This document shows positions 22,633-32,775 of a DNA stretch of 64,000 nt, one piece after another. This stretch comes from Verticillium longisporum. Lineage: Eukaryota > Ascomycota > Sordariomycetes > Glomerellales > Plectosphaerellaceae. A program made the position numbers and the translations under genes. The stretch covers positions 744,001 to 808,000 of the forward strand of contig JAETXT010000003.1 of assembly GCA_019188255.1 (NCBI GenBank). The letters run 5' to 3'. The notes under the pieces were generated by a model, which worked only from the letters and a program-made list of their open reading frames with translations, made no database searches and had not been told where the DNA came from. Position 1 is the first letter of the stretch. Every line of letters starts with the position of its first letter.

Positions 22633-23305
22633 CGTGGGCAGGGAGCCAGAGGGCGCCTCACAGCAGACGGTGCTGTTATGCTGGTTTGGGTGGGTCGAAG
22701 TCTTCTTGTGTCGAGAGACGTGTCGGTGCGCGTGATTGTGGTTGAGTCCGCTTGGTGTTCGTGATGTTGAATGTGCGATGCACCTACAACTGGCAAGGTG
22801 TTTATTTCAGGGTTGAGCCTGCATAGCTCCAGGCTGCCAGGTCGAGTCGAGCTCCCTGCTGGAGCTGCCTATGCCTGCGCACTGTATTTACAGCACTATT
22901 TTGCCCGAGGCCCACCGTGCGACGACGCTGCGCGGAACATTGTGCCACCGGTCCCCACTAGTGCGGGGATGCCGTGCGCCAACACCTCTCTGGGGCTTCC
23001 ACGGCGGCCTGGAAGGGTCCAGATGGACATTCTCTTATCGCTATCGCCGGCCGTCGCCCACTTCTGCGTACCTCATGCCACACACCTGGGGAGAAGGGGG
23101 GGGGGGGCACATTGGCATGGGGCCAGCAACACCTTGGGACAGCTGAGTCGGAGATTCCAGACCTGTTGGCCTCCATAACTCCAATTCGTCTCTCCTCTGA
23201 GCCCTCACGTACTCGTTTCCTCTCTCGCTCCCCTCTCCTAAACCTGTCCCTTCAAGTTGCACAGCATCCCGACCTCCCGCATAAATCCTCACCTGATCCC
23301 ACACC
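22633..23305. promoter_or_regulatory. Divergent promoter between YIF1 and SRP receptor alpha
   Basis: The two start codons face away from each other, 673 bp apart. Both products act at the ER in early secretion, so shared control is plausible. A G run sits at about 23096-23107, and CT-rich sequence precedes the SRP receptor ATG. No specific binding site is claimed. Confidence 0.5.
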
Positions 23306-25561
23306 ATGTTGGACGCATTCGAGATCATCACAACCTCTGGCGTTGTCCTCTGGTCAAGGTCATACACCCAAGTCAGCTCGTCCCTCATCAACAGCTTCAT
23401 CTCGGACGTCTTCATCGAGGAAAAGGGCGCCAATGCCGCCACACGCGACGACCAGTCCGCAGCGACAAACCCTCCATACAAGACCGACCAGCACACGCTC
23501 AAGTACACTTTTGTGAAGGAGCTGGGCGTCATCTTCGTGGTGCGCAATCCCAATCCCCCACCGTTACCCCTCCTCCTGCGATGGCGCATCATTACCCCAG
23601 ATTTCGGCGAGCCCAAACTAACATACACCTCCATGTTCCTGTAGGCCGTCTACCGATCACTCCTGCACCTGTCGTGGATTGACAAGCTCGTCGACAACAT
23701 CAAGACCCTTTTCGTCAACCTCTACGGCGAGCAGCTCAAGAAACCCGGCACGTCCATCGTCGACTGCGACAAGTTCGACAACTACTTTGACCAGCAGATC
23801 AAGGAGCTCGAGGGCACCACTGCCAAGCCCGACGTTCACGCGCGTGATCAAGGCCTTCTGCCACAGCAGGAAGAGGCTGCGTCCGGCAACTTTGGCGACG
23901 AGCCGCCCCTCCCGCCCGGTCTACACTACAGAGGTATGCTCGAGGTCCTGATCCCTGGTCGGATCGACGCCTCAAGATGCAATTATACTGACCCCTTACC
24001 CAGGCCGGGCCCTTCAGGGTGCAAACGAGGTCTCATCGGCCGCCTCGACCCCGGGCGCGACACCGACAGTGTCGCGCCCCTCGGCCCCCGCGGGAGCAAC
24101 CTCGTCGTGGGCAAGGCCGGCCCCGGTGGCAAGATGTCGCGCCGCGCGCGCAAGGTGCAGAACGCTGCCAGCTCGGCGCCCGTGTCCTCTGGCGACGAGG
24201 CCTCGAGGCCGCGCCTGAAGACGAACAAATCGGCCAAAAAGGGCAGAAAGTGGGACGACGACGGCATGGCGGACGAGGACGACGGCGTGCAGCTCGATTA
24301 CTCTACCGCGGCCAGGTCCATCACGAGCGACTCGGACGCCGAGCCGGCGACGGCGCGCTCCACGGCGGTCGAGCAAATCGAATCGTCCACATGGGGCTCC
24401 ACCACGTCCAAGGGACAATTTGTGCTCAAGGACCTGGACGACGAGGTGCACAGCATCTTGGCCTCGGCCCAGTCAAAGGCCAACGCCGAGAAGGCGGCCG
24501 CCCCCTCCAACGGTCTCCTCGGGTCGAGCCTCAACACCATCACCGGCCTGTTCCGGAACGTGGTTGGCGGCAAGACGCTCACCCAGGACGACCTCAACAA
24601 GGCCATGAAGGGCATGGAGGAGCATCTTCTGAAGAAGAACGTGGCGCGAGAAGCCGCCGTCAGGCTGTGCGAGGGCGTCGAGAAGGAGCTCCTCGGCGTC
24701 AAGACGGGCAACTTTGAGAGTAAGCACTGCTGCCACCTGGCAGCGAGCCTGCCCCGTCACTCGAGAGCAACATGCTGACAGAACGCAGGCATCAACACGA
24801 GGATTCAGTCGGCCATGGAAGCGTCGCTCACCAAGATGCTGACGCCCACCAGCTCCCTCGACCTCCTCCGCGAGATTGACGCCATCACGCGGCCCAGCGC
24901 CGTCTCGCTGCGCTCGGCGCGGCCCTACGTCATGTCCATCGTCGGCGTCAACGGCGTCGGCAAGTCGACCAACCTCTCCAAGATTTGCTTCTAGCTCCTC
25001 CAGAACAAGTACCGCGACCGCATCGCAGCCGGCGACACGTTGCGCTCGGGCGCCGTCGAGCAGCTGGCCGTCCACGTCCGCAACCTCAAGGAGCTCACAG
25101 CCCGCGAGGGCGGCAAGGTCGAGCTCTACCAAAAGGGCTACGGCAAGGACGCCGCCCAGGTGGCCCGCGATGCCGTCGCCCACGCCGCGGCCGAGGGCTT
25201 CGATGTCGTCCTCATCGACACGGCCGGCCGCCGCCACAACGACCAGCGTCTCATGAGCTCGCTCGAAAAATTTGCCAACTTTGCCAAGCCCGACAAGATT
25301 CTCATGGTCGGCGAGGCCCTCGTCGGCACCGACTCGGTCGCCCAGGCCCGCAACTTCAACGCCGCCTTTGGCGCCGCCCGCGGCCTCGACGGCTTCATCA
25401 TCTCAAAATGCGACACGGTCGGCACCATGGTCGGCACCCTCGTCTCTCTCGTCCACGCCACCAACGTCCCCGTCCTCTTTGTCGGCGTCGGCCAGCACTA
25501 CTCGGACCTGCGCAACTTTAGCGTCAAGTGGGCCGTGGAGAAGTTGCTGAGCAGCTCATAG
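23306..25561 (+). CDS. SRP101: Signal recognition particle receptor alpha subunit, interrupted by in-frame TAG
   Basis: Encodes the SRP docking GTPase of the ER membrane. Exon 1 is 23306-23539, starting with the longin-like SRX domain (MLDAFEIITTSGVVLWS). Exon 2 is 23645-23933, with YRSLLHLSWIDKLVDNIK and FDNYFDQQIKELE. Exon 3 starts at 24004 (or 24018), with the KMSRRARK linker and the helical domain, to 24719. Exon 4, 24789-25561, holds the GTPase: G1 GVNGVGKSTN, DTAGRR, SKCDT and GVGQHYSDLR. Two defects are seen. TAG at 24992-24994 replaces the expected Trp between KICF and LLQN. Also, the usual acceptor at 24003 puts exon 3 in a Ser/Ala/Thr/Pro-rich frame that must shift by one base near 24092-24094 to reach KMSRRARK; acceptor CAG at 24015-24017 would avoid this shift. 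Less expected residues near the G domain (RDRIAAGDTLRSG) add doubt. It is either a decaying copy or a consensus error in an essential gene. Confidence 0.85.
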
Positions 25562-26328
25562 TGCTTTGTTGATTCGATTCGGCCTTCGTCCGTGCAGTCG
25601 GGGAGAGATGAACCATGTACCCATGAAGCAGTCTGTGTGATCAAATCTTTCCTTTGTCTCTTTTGGATGGGATTAATAATTGATACCCTCTTGGAACTAC
25701 AACTCGTCACGTCATGCCTGCAAATCAGTGTATGTATGCATGTTTGCACAGTCATGTCGTCGTGAGGAACAAAGTTGTTTGCAAAAAATGGAGGAGAATT
25801 ATTACTATATACTACAAGCCAGCCTACGTGGCCAGCGGCAGGGAACACATTACATGGTGATCCCTTAGCCAAAACGCATCCTGAGCTGTGATAAGCAAAG
25901 AGCGGGAAATCAGCAGATAATATCGACCAAAGCGAGAGCAAACAAAAAAGCCAGCCATCCACCGCCGACCCTCTTTTTGGAAACCTCGTTGAAGACCCCG
26001 CTATGCAGAGAGTGAGAGAGCGAGTAACAAATGAGAGAGTGTGTGGAAGGAGAAAAAGAGCAAAACTGGCAAAACAGGAGAGAGTACAATCAAAGACCAA
26101 AAACGACAGGCCGTCAGCCGAGACGTCTCAGAGCCCCACGTATCGGCGCAGAGTCCGCATACGCTTCGGGATGCAGTGCTCGCTGGAAAGAAAGTGGGTA
26201 TCAATCTACATTGTGTGCATTGGGTTTTGATGGTATTCTGGATGGATGTATGTGGGGACAGTCTTCGTGTCTTTGATGTACGTTTTCGACAAAGGAAAGA
26301 GTAGCGACAGCTTCAAGGACATCAAGTT
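25562..26328. other. Convergent 3' flanks of SRP receptor and coiled-coil genes
   Basis: AT-richer than its surroundings, with ATG-poor plus-strand frames of low complexity. It is consistent with two facing 3' UTRs. No gene is supported. Confidence 0.6.
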
Positions 26329-29300
26329 TTAGTCCTCCTCGAAGAAGTCGTTGTCGTCAAAGTCACCCGCGTGCGCATCCGAGTCATACGAGCTGGGCTG
26401 CATCATCGGAGGCGTCGCCGGGTGGCTCTGGCTCAGGCGGCGTGGCGGAGTGGTATCGCCTTGCAAGCTGGTCTGCGGCATCTTCTGTGCCTGCTTCGCC
26501 GTGACAGAGGGTTTGCGCGAACGTTGTGCGAGCTCAGCTGACGTCAAACGGCGGGCGGGGTTGTTGGAAGCCGTAGGCTGGCTCGGTCCGGGCTTGGGTG
26601 AAGGTGTCTGGCGTAGATTGGAAGCCGGCGGAGTGAGCAATCCACCGAGGAAGCTGCTGGGCATCTGAGAGCTGGTCGACCGCGATGGCGTCGAGTTGTT
26701 CCTCGAGGCAGGGCCTGCTGGCGACGACATGACACCCGAAATGCTTCGGTAGCTTGGCTGTTGTTGCTGCTGTTGCTGCTGGGACTTGCGCCAGTTTCCC
26801 CAAGCGGCAGCGAAGGGGCTAACAGCCTGTGCCATACGAGGAGAAGCGGCCTGTAGCAGGTTGATGGCCGAGCCGCCGTTCAGAGCTCGCTCTCGTTCCT
26901 GCTCTTCCATCTGGAGGTTGGCCTTGAGACGGATGGCAGCGTCCTTCACGGCCTCGCGGTTATAATCTTCGCCAGAGAGGGCAGCGATAATGTCCTGAAG
27001 GTCGGCGTGCCTGACAGCGAGAAGCTCACGCAGCCAGGTGATCTCGTCGTCCCGCTTGGAAATCTTGGTTGGCGCTTCAGGATCCAGCTTCTCGATGTTC
27101 TGCTCGAGTTCCTCTATGCGCTGTTCGCGCGCCTGCAGCTGCTCCTGGAGCACCATGATGGATTCACGGAGCGCCTGCGGCGAGATCTTCTCCGGCAGTT
27201 CCATGGACTTCGCAGCCGGCGTGGGCGCGGCCGTGACTGGGACTGCAGCGCCAGTAGAGACAGGGGCAGCGAAATTGGGCTGCGCCTGCTCGACAACAGG
27301 CGACTTCGCGCGCTTGGCAGCTGCAAGAGCAGCTTCCTTGGCAATCTCGAGCTTCTCTTCGAGATGGGCGACGCGGTCTTGAAGATGCTCCGTCTTAGAC
27401 GCGGAGAAGCTGAGACGCTCAAGTAGGTGCTGTTCAGCCTTCTGGGCCTCTTCGACAGTGTTGCCCAGCTGCATAGCGTGGCGGGTGTGCAGGTCCTCGA
27501 CCTCATTCTGATGCTTCTCCTTGAGCTGCTCAATCTCAGTTGTCTTGGTTGTCTGGGCTTCCTCGACGAGCATCTCCGCCTGCGCCTTGGCTGACTCGAC
27601 ATCAACATTGGCCTGGTCAAGTTCGGCCTGGAGCTTGGAGATCTGCTCCTCAAGGTCGCGTCGAACATAATTGACTTGGTTGTTGGCCTCGTCAATCTCG
27701 GACTGCAGGGAACGGCGCGTGCGCTGAACCTCGCTGGCTCCAGACTCCCTGGCCTCCTCAAACTCGCGCTGGTGACGCATGGCCTTTTGCTCGAGCTTGT
27801 GGTTCTCAGTCCTCAACTCGGCGAGGAGAGCCTCCAGGCGGTTGCATTCGCCAACAGCACGCAGGCCCTGGCGTTCGCCGTTCTCAAGACGTTCAATCTC
27901 AGCCTCAAGACGCTCCCTAGTTCGGGCCTCGGCTTGGAGCCTAGCATCGAGAACCTCTTGGCGGGCAACAAGTGTCTGCTCTCTCTTGGTCCTGCGGGAG
28001 TGTTCCTCGGTGATCTCGCGGGCTGCTGTGGTCATCTCCTCCTGCAAAGCCAGGAACTTAGACCGCCAGCTCTCGCGTACCCTCTCGTTCTCTTGGAGCT
28101 GTGTTCCGAGAGTATCAAGGAACCTCTGCTGCTGCCTGTTCTCCTCGAGTGCGTGATCGAGCTCGTTGAGCTGGCGGCGAGAAGTCTCGGCCGCACGGTC
28201 AGTCTCAGCCTTGAAGTGCAGAGCTTCCTGTCGGGCCTCGCGGAGGTCGTGTTCAAGCACGTTGGTCCTCTTGATGAGCTCGGTCCTCGACTGGTTGCTG
28301 TTGTTCTGGTCCGCCTCGAGCAGCGACATGCGCATATTATTCTTAGCGCCCGACACCTCAATCGCCCTGATCCTTTGGTCACGCTCTTCAACAACCTCTC
28401 GAAGGCGGTTCTCCTCCTCAGAAGAGATGCGGAGCAGGCGCTGAACCTCGGAGAGTCTGTCCTCTGCGGAGCGTCGGGCTTGAAGCTCCTTCTCAGTTTG
28501 GGCCTCTTGCTGCTTAAGCTTTTCATCGAGATCTACAAAACGTTGATCGTAGATGCTGCGGTTCATGATTTCGACCTCAAGACGGGTCTCTGCGGCCTGC
28601 AGATTCCGTTGAAGCTCCGCTGCCTGCTCTTCCGACTCACGGCGGCTGGTCGTTTCTTTATCAGCACGGTCCTTCTCCACGCGCAGGCGTTCTTCCAGAT
28701 CGGCAATCTTGCTCTTGTATTCAGAGTCGGCATCAGCCGTAATGGTGGGCTGCGCAACAGACGGCAGACGACGCTCGACAACATCCTCGATGATGCTGCG
28801 GAGCTCAGCACCATGGGGCTCCGAGGGCAGGCTCTGGCCAATCTGCTCCTTCATCTCAGCCAGCGCCCGCAGGACAACTTCCGAGGAAGCATCACCAGCA
28901 GAAGCAGATGTGGGGACGCTGCGCTGCTGCATGGCGAAAGCGTCGAGAATGGTGGTACGGATCTGGTCCATCCTGCGATCCCGGCGGGGGCTCATTGACC
29001 GACGCAGGACCGGCTCCTCGTCTTCGTCATCGGCATCGCTCTCTTGCACTTCAGCGGACATACTGCGGCGCTCGCGACGAGCTGAGGTGGCTGCCTGTGA
29101 AGCGAAGTGGCGTTCGATGGCGAGCAGCGTCTTTTCCAACGGTTGCAGGCGGGCCTCGAGGAGATCGCCGACAACATCGTTGACGCGTCCATCGAAGAAT
29201 TGAACGCGCTGGCCGAGCTTCTCTTGCTCATCATCGCTGAACGTACCATCCCAGTCGCTGTTGACAACGCCCTCGCTTCCGTTGAGGCGATGTACAGGAG

Positions 29301-32300
29301 CGTTAAATGACTGGGCACTCTGCGGAGGATCGACGAAAGGATCCTCCAACTCGGTTGTGGGGATCGGCGGAGCCAGGTTCGGAAGCTGAAGGTATTTGCG
29401 AGGCTCAGGGCTGGACGCGTCCATAGTGGAATGGGTTGCGGGCTGCAAGTGGAAGGGAGAAGAGTTGGTAACGTCGGCAATGGAGATGTGCCTGGTAGGA
29501 CTGGGCTGAGCCCAGCGAGGCTCCTCGGCGGCCTGCTTGTTGACTCCCATCATAGGGTCGTTTTGGTTGAGGTGGTCCATGATGGCATCAATCTCCTCGA
29601 AAGTCGGTTCGTGCTCCGGGCCAGACTGGGGCAGCTCCTCGGAAACATCGTCGGCCCAGTTCGAGGTGCGACCATCGGGCGACAAACTTTGCGATGGCGG
29701 CAACTCGACCTCCCTGTGCGCCGGCTTGGGAGGCGATGCGAAACGAGACGCCTTGAGGCCCTTGGGCTTCGGTGGAGGCGAAGCAAAGCGGGAGGCCCCG
29801 AGTCCCCTGGACAGTACGGATTGCTCGATATGTTGCTCGAGAGGAATGTGGGCTGTCTTCTCTCCAAGAGGCTGCTCAAACACTGGCGTCGGCTCACGTG
29901 CGTCCTCGATCTGCTCCTCCTCCGCCTCAGCCACAGCTTCATGAGCGTCAATAGCCTCGACCTGGTGAGTGGGAGGCTCAATAGTGGCCTCCCTGTCCCG
30001 GTCTTGCTCGTCTTCATCATCCTCAACATTGGATTCGGGCTCCTCAACATTTTGCCAGGACCCGCCAGGAACGAACGCTTGGGCAGTAGCCGAGAGGCTC
30101 TTTTTGTGACCCCTCTTGAAGAAGTCTTGGCCGAAAGGTCGGGCATCATTGAACACTTGCGCGTCGTTCTTCCTTTCGAAGTCGAAGGGAGTCCAGTTCA
30201 GCTGATCTCTGCCGCCATCGGATGGACTTGTCGCCGTAATGGCCTTGGAGTCAACCATCTGTTCGGACACGCTGGTGGAAGACATTGTCGTGTCGCCGGG
30301 TGTCGCGTCGTCGTCGTCGCCGGAGCGCATGTCCACGGCGTCTTGCTCAACAGATGCTACGGGCTGGGCAAATGCAGGCCGGGGCGACGGCGTAGGCTCG
30401 GCAAAGCGAGGCACGTCATCGCCATCGTCTCTGGACACTTCCTGTCTCCGTTTGGGACCCGCAGCATTGACGACACGGCCTTCCTCATCAACCTCATATG
30501 GAGTTTCCTTACTTGGCTTAGGCTCTCGGCTGACTGGCGGGACGATGGGGATGGCCTTCGACTTCTTTGAAGTCAGAGCTTCCGCGAGATTAATATTGCC
30601 AAAGATGGACTTAGGGCCAGCCGCAGCAGTGTCAGTGCCTGAAGCATTCGGGCTGGTGAAGGCATCCGACAAGCCACCAGACGGCGTGAAGGGAATCGCA
30701 TCGGGACGGAACTTGGGCCCAGACATCGAGAAGTTGAAGGTACCAGGGCCGGGCGAGAAAGGCGCCACGCCGGCATTCATGCTCGAAGAGAATGAAGGAG
30801 CACCGAACGAGTGGCCGGAGGGCGAGACTACGGATGGCACAAACGGCTCTGATTCCGCATGGAAGACTTGTGTCTGAACTGGTGGTTGGAAGGCAGTGTT
30901 GCCAAAGACAAATTGGCCACTTGGTGTAAACTCCTTGCCAGGGTTGAATTTGAACTCGGGGGCCTTGACATTCAGTTTCGAGAGAGAAGGCTTGCTTGCG
31001 TGGCTCAGGCGTCGTTGGTTTCCTGCATTGGCGGTCACAGATGCAACCTCGCTCCACGGGTTGCTGGCGGTGCTAAAGTTACGCTGGTGCTGCTGCAAGA
31101 TGTTGGCAAGGTGGAAATCTTGCACCGGCGTGCCCAAATTGCTAGGATTCGTCTCGATCTCAGCAGCGTCGTCTGCCTGCTGCGTTTCCATATCCTGCCA
31201 GGCATTGAAGCTGTTGCTGCCGTCGTGGTTTGCGTTGTCACGATGCTCGTCTTGGAAGTAGTTCTTCGTGAGCGAGTGACCTCTGCTGTGGGGGCGAGGG
31301 TGCTGCAGCTCAGGCCCGTCTCCAATCTGAGTCGCAAAGTGCATTGGGGCCTGGAACTGCATCGATGCTTCTCTGCTGTGCATATAAGAGGGGTCCTCGG
31401 AGACTGAGCCCGAGGGCAGAGAAACCAGCTCATCCGCGGCCCTTTCTTCGTTGTGGGGGCTGTAGTCATCGTGCTCGAGCTCATTACGCATCTGCTCCTC
31501 AAGATGGTACTCGGCGTCATCAATTTCAGCCTGCAGGTCATCATTGTTCGTGTTCGTGTTCGTGTTGTGAGGCTCCGGGGTTTTCGATGGGCTCTGGTTG
31601 ATCGGCTCCTCGTCAACTTCCTGAACCTCTTGCAGGCGTGGCGAGGCTCTCGCTGAGGGCTGCTGCGCCAGCTGCTGGTGTGGCATCATGGGGTATTGCA
31701 AGGACTGGTGACGCTGGTGCGCATGGTAAATGGGGCTGGCTGAATGGAAGCCATCGGGCGTGTAGGGCGACACAGGAGACAAGACACCGTGCAAAAGCGA
31801 TGGCGAATCAATACGACCAGGTCCATGATGCATGGGCCAGCCAGCAAGCGAGGGTGAAGCATGGTGGCCTGGCGTGAAAGGGGAGTGCCCGCCTGCGAGA
31901 GAAGGCGACGCGTGATGGCCAGGCTGGAAAGGAGAGTGCCCCATGGGAATGGAAATGGACTGTCGCGGGTTGAACTTTGAAGCATGTCCGGGAGTGAAAG
32001 CTGGTGAAGCACTCGACGGCACGCCGGGGCTCTGGGCGGCAGATGCCCGTCCGCCAGGCATGAAGTGCGAAGGAAACGGGAATCCAGGTATGGCGGGGTT
32101 GCTCGAAGCCGACGACGTTGGCAGGGGAGGGGAGAAAGGTAGGGGCGGGTATTGCACAGAGGGCTGCCTGCTCATTCCAGACGCCGTCATGGCGGGAGAC
32201 ATTGATGGAGCAGGCGCAGGCTCTTCGTCGCCGAAAGAGACGCCCAGCGCACGTAGCTTGGCCTCTTGAAGCTCATTCACATAGTCTTTCCAGGCATTCA

Positions 32301-32775
32301 GGTCAGGCAGCGTAACCTTGAAATACCGATCTGCCCGTTCCTTGGAGAGGTCCTCGTCTGCGGGCCAAGTGTTTCGGCTCTGGGAGTATCCCTCCTCGGA
32401 CTGGAGGCTACCTTGCGCGGCCTCGAGGTCGAATCCAGAAATATCATACCCGAGCTCGTCCCAAGAGGAGAACATGCGTTCTGTTTCGGCGGCTGTCAGA
32501 GGCATAGGAGCCCTGCCATCGGTGCCATGTTCATCATCACGCGGCAGGAGGACTAGGATATTCTTGCCCTTCCAAGGAACCTTCTTCCTCAGCCTGGGCG
32601 TCAAAGTAGGCTCCTTGAAGGTGACTCTCGCCGGCGTACGAGGCCCTACTGCGTCTACCTTTGCTGTTGCTTTTGGCGGCGTCTGTGGCCTTTCGAGCGT
32701 GTCCTGTGATGAGATGGGCACGGAGAGATCGCTCACAGCATCTAGGCTGGGCGTGTCGAGATCGGGAGACGTCAT
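26329..32775 (-). CDS. Very large coiled-coil scaffold-like protein (main exon)
   Basis: A single 2,148-codon frame from ATG 32775; coding clearly extends further upstream (see 32776-33548). The N-terminal region has a conserved-looking VPWKGKNILVLLPRDDE segment (about residues 64-80). Then comes a long Pro/Ser/Gly/His-rich region with near-repeats of the GHSPF.PGHHASPSLAG type (about 275-310), acidic stretches, and a doubled ASRFASPP motif around residues 1000-1020. A basic SMSPRRDRR patch lies at about 1261. A nearly uninterrupted coiled coil rich in Glu, Arg, Gln and Leu covers about 1350-1935. The tail has a Gln run near 2000, Ser/Pro/Thr sequence, and ends DNDFFEED. The plan resembles cytoskeletal or septal scaffolds, but I recognise no named family and assign no function. 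Confidence 0.85.
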   Translation of the reverse strand: MTSPDLDTPSLDAVSDLSVPISSQDTLERPQTPPKATAKVDAVGPRTPARVTFKEPTLTPRLRKKVPWKGKNILVLLPRDDEHGTDGRAPMPLTAAETERMFSSWDELGYDISGFDLEAAQGSLQSEEGYSQSRNTWPADEDLSKERADRYFKVTLPDLNAWKDYVNELQEAKLRALGVSFGDEEPAPAPSMSPAMTASGMSRQPSVQYPPLPFSPPLPTSSASSNPAIPGFPFPSHFMPGGRASAAQSPGVPSSASPAFTPGHASKFNPRQSISIPMGHSPFQPGHHASPSLAGGHSPFTPGHHASPSLAGWPMHHGPGRIDSPSLLHGVLSPVSPYTPDGFHSASPIYHAHQRHQSLQYPMMPHQQLAQQPSARASPRLQEVQEVDEEPINQSPSKTPEPHNTNTNTNNDDLQAEIDDAEYHLEEQMRNELEHDDYSPHNEERAADELVSLPSGSVSEDPSYMHSREASMQFQAPMHFATQIGDGPELQHPRPHSRGHSLTKNYFQDEHRDNANHDGSNSFNAWQDMETQQADDAAEIETNPSNLGTPVQDFHLANILQQHQRNFSTASNPWSEVASVTANAGNQRRLSHASKPSLSKLNVKAPEFKFNPGKEFTPSGQFVFGNTAFQPPVQTQVFHAESEPFVPSVVSPSGHSFGAPSFSSSMNAGVAPFSPGPGTFNFSMSGPKFRPDAIPFTPSGGLSDAFTSPNASGTDTAAAGPKSIFGNINLAEALTSKKSKAIPIVPPVSREPKPSKETPYEVDEEGRVVNAAGPKRRQEVSRDDGDDVPRFAEPTPSPRPAFAQPVASVEQDAVDMRSGDDDDATPGDTTMSSTSVSEQMVDSKAITATSPSDGGRDQLNWTPFDFERKNDAQVFNDARPFGQDFFKRGHKKSLSATAQAFVPGGSWQNVEEPESNVEDDEDEQDRDREATIEPPTHQVEAIDAHEAVAEAEEEQIEDAREPTPVFEQPLGEKTAHIPLEQHIEQSVLSRGLGASRFASPPPKPKGLKASRFASPPKPAHREVELPPSQSLSPDGRTSNWADDVSEELPQSGPEHEPTFEEIDAIMDHLNQNDPMMGVNKQAAEEPRWAQPSPTRHISIADVTNSSPFHLQPATHSTMDASSPEPRKYLQLPNLAPPIPTTELEDPFVDPPQSAQSFNAPVHRLNGSEGVVNSDWDGTFSDDEQEKLGQRVQFFDGRVNDVVGDLLEARLQPLEKTLLAIERHFASQAATSARRERRSMSAEVQESDADDEDEEPVLRRSMSPRRDRRMDQIRTTILDAFAMQQRSVPTSASAGDASSEVVLRALAEMKEQIGQSLPSEPHGAELRSIIEDVVERRLPSVAQPTITADADSEYKSKIADLEERLRVEKDRADKETTSRRESEEQAAELQRNLQAAETRLEVEIMNRSIYDQRFVDLDEKLKQQEAQTEKELQARRSAEDRLSEVQRLLRISSEEENRLREVVEERDQRIRAIEVSGAKNNMRMSLLEADQNNSNQSRTELIKRTNVLEHDLREARQEALHFKAETDRAAETSRRQLNELDHALEENRQQQRFLDTLGTQLQENERVRESWRSKFLALQEEMTTAAREITEEHSRRTKREQTLVARQEVLDARLQAEARTRERLEAEIERLENGERQGLRAVGECNRLEALLAELRTENHKLEQKAMRHQREFEEARESGASEVQRTRRSLQSEIDEANNQVNYVRRDLEEQISKLQAELDQANVDVESAKAQAEMLVEEAQTTKTTEIEQLKEKHQNEVEDLHTRHAMQLGNTVEEAQKAEQHLLERLSFSASKTEHLQDRVAHLEEKLEIAKEAALAAAKRAKSPVVEQAQPNFAAPVSTGAAVPVTAAPTPAAKSMELPEKISPQALRESIMVLQEQLQAREQRIEELEQNIEKLDPEAPTKISKRDDEITWLRELLAVRHADLQDIIAALSGEDYNREAVKDAAIRLKANLQMEEQERERALNGGSAINLLQAASPRMAQAVSPFAAAWGNWRKSQQQQQQQQPSYRSISGVMSSPAGPASRNNSTPSRSTSSQMPSSFLGGLLTPPASNLRQTPSPKPGPSQPTASNNPARRLTSAELAQRSRKPSVTAKQAQKMPQTSLQGDTTPPRRLSQSHPATPPMMQPSSYDSDAHAGDFDDNDFFEED

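Noticed and set aside
24950..25000. Intron ending at TTCTAG in the SRP receptor
   Set aside because: Conserved GTPase sequence lies directly on both sides of the TAG. Any intron would delete essential coding sequence.
27676..28998. 440-codon plus-strand open frame inside the coiled-coil gene
   Set aside because: Mirror of Leu/Glu/Gln-rich coiled-coil codons. The sense strand clearly carries the heptad pattern.
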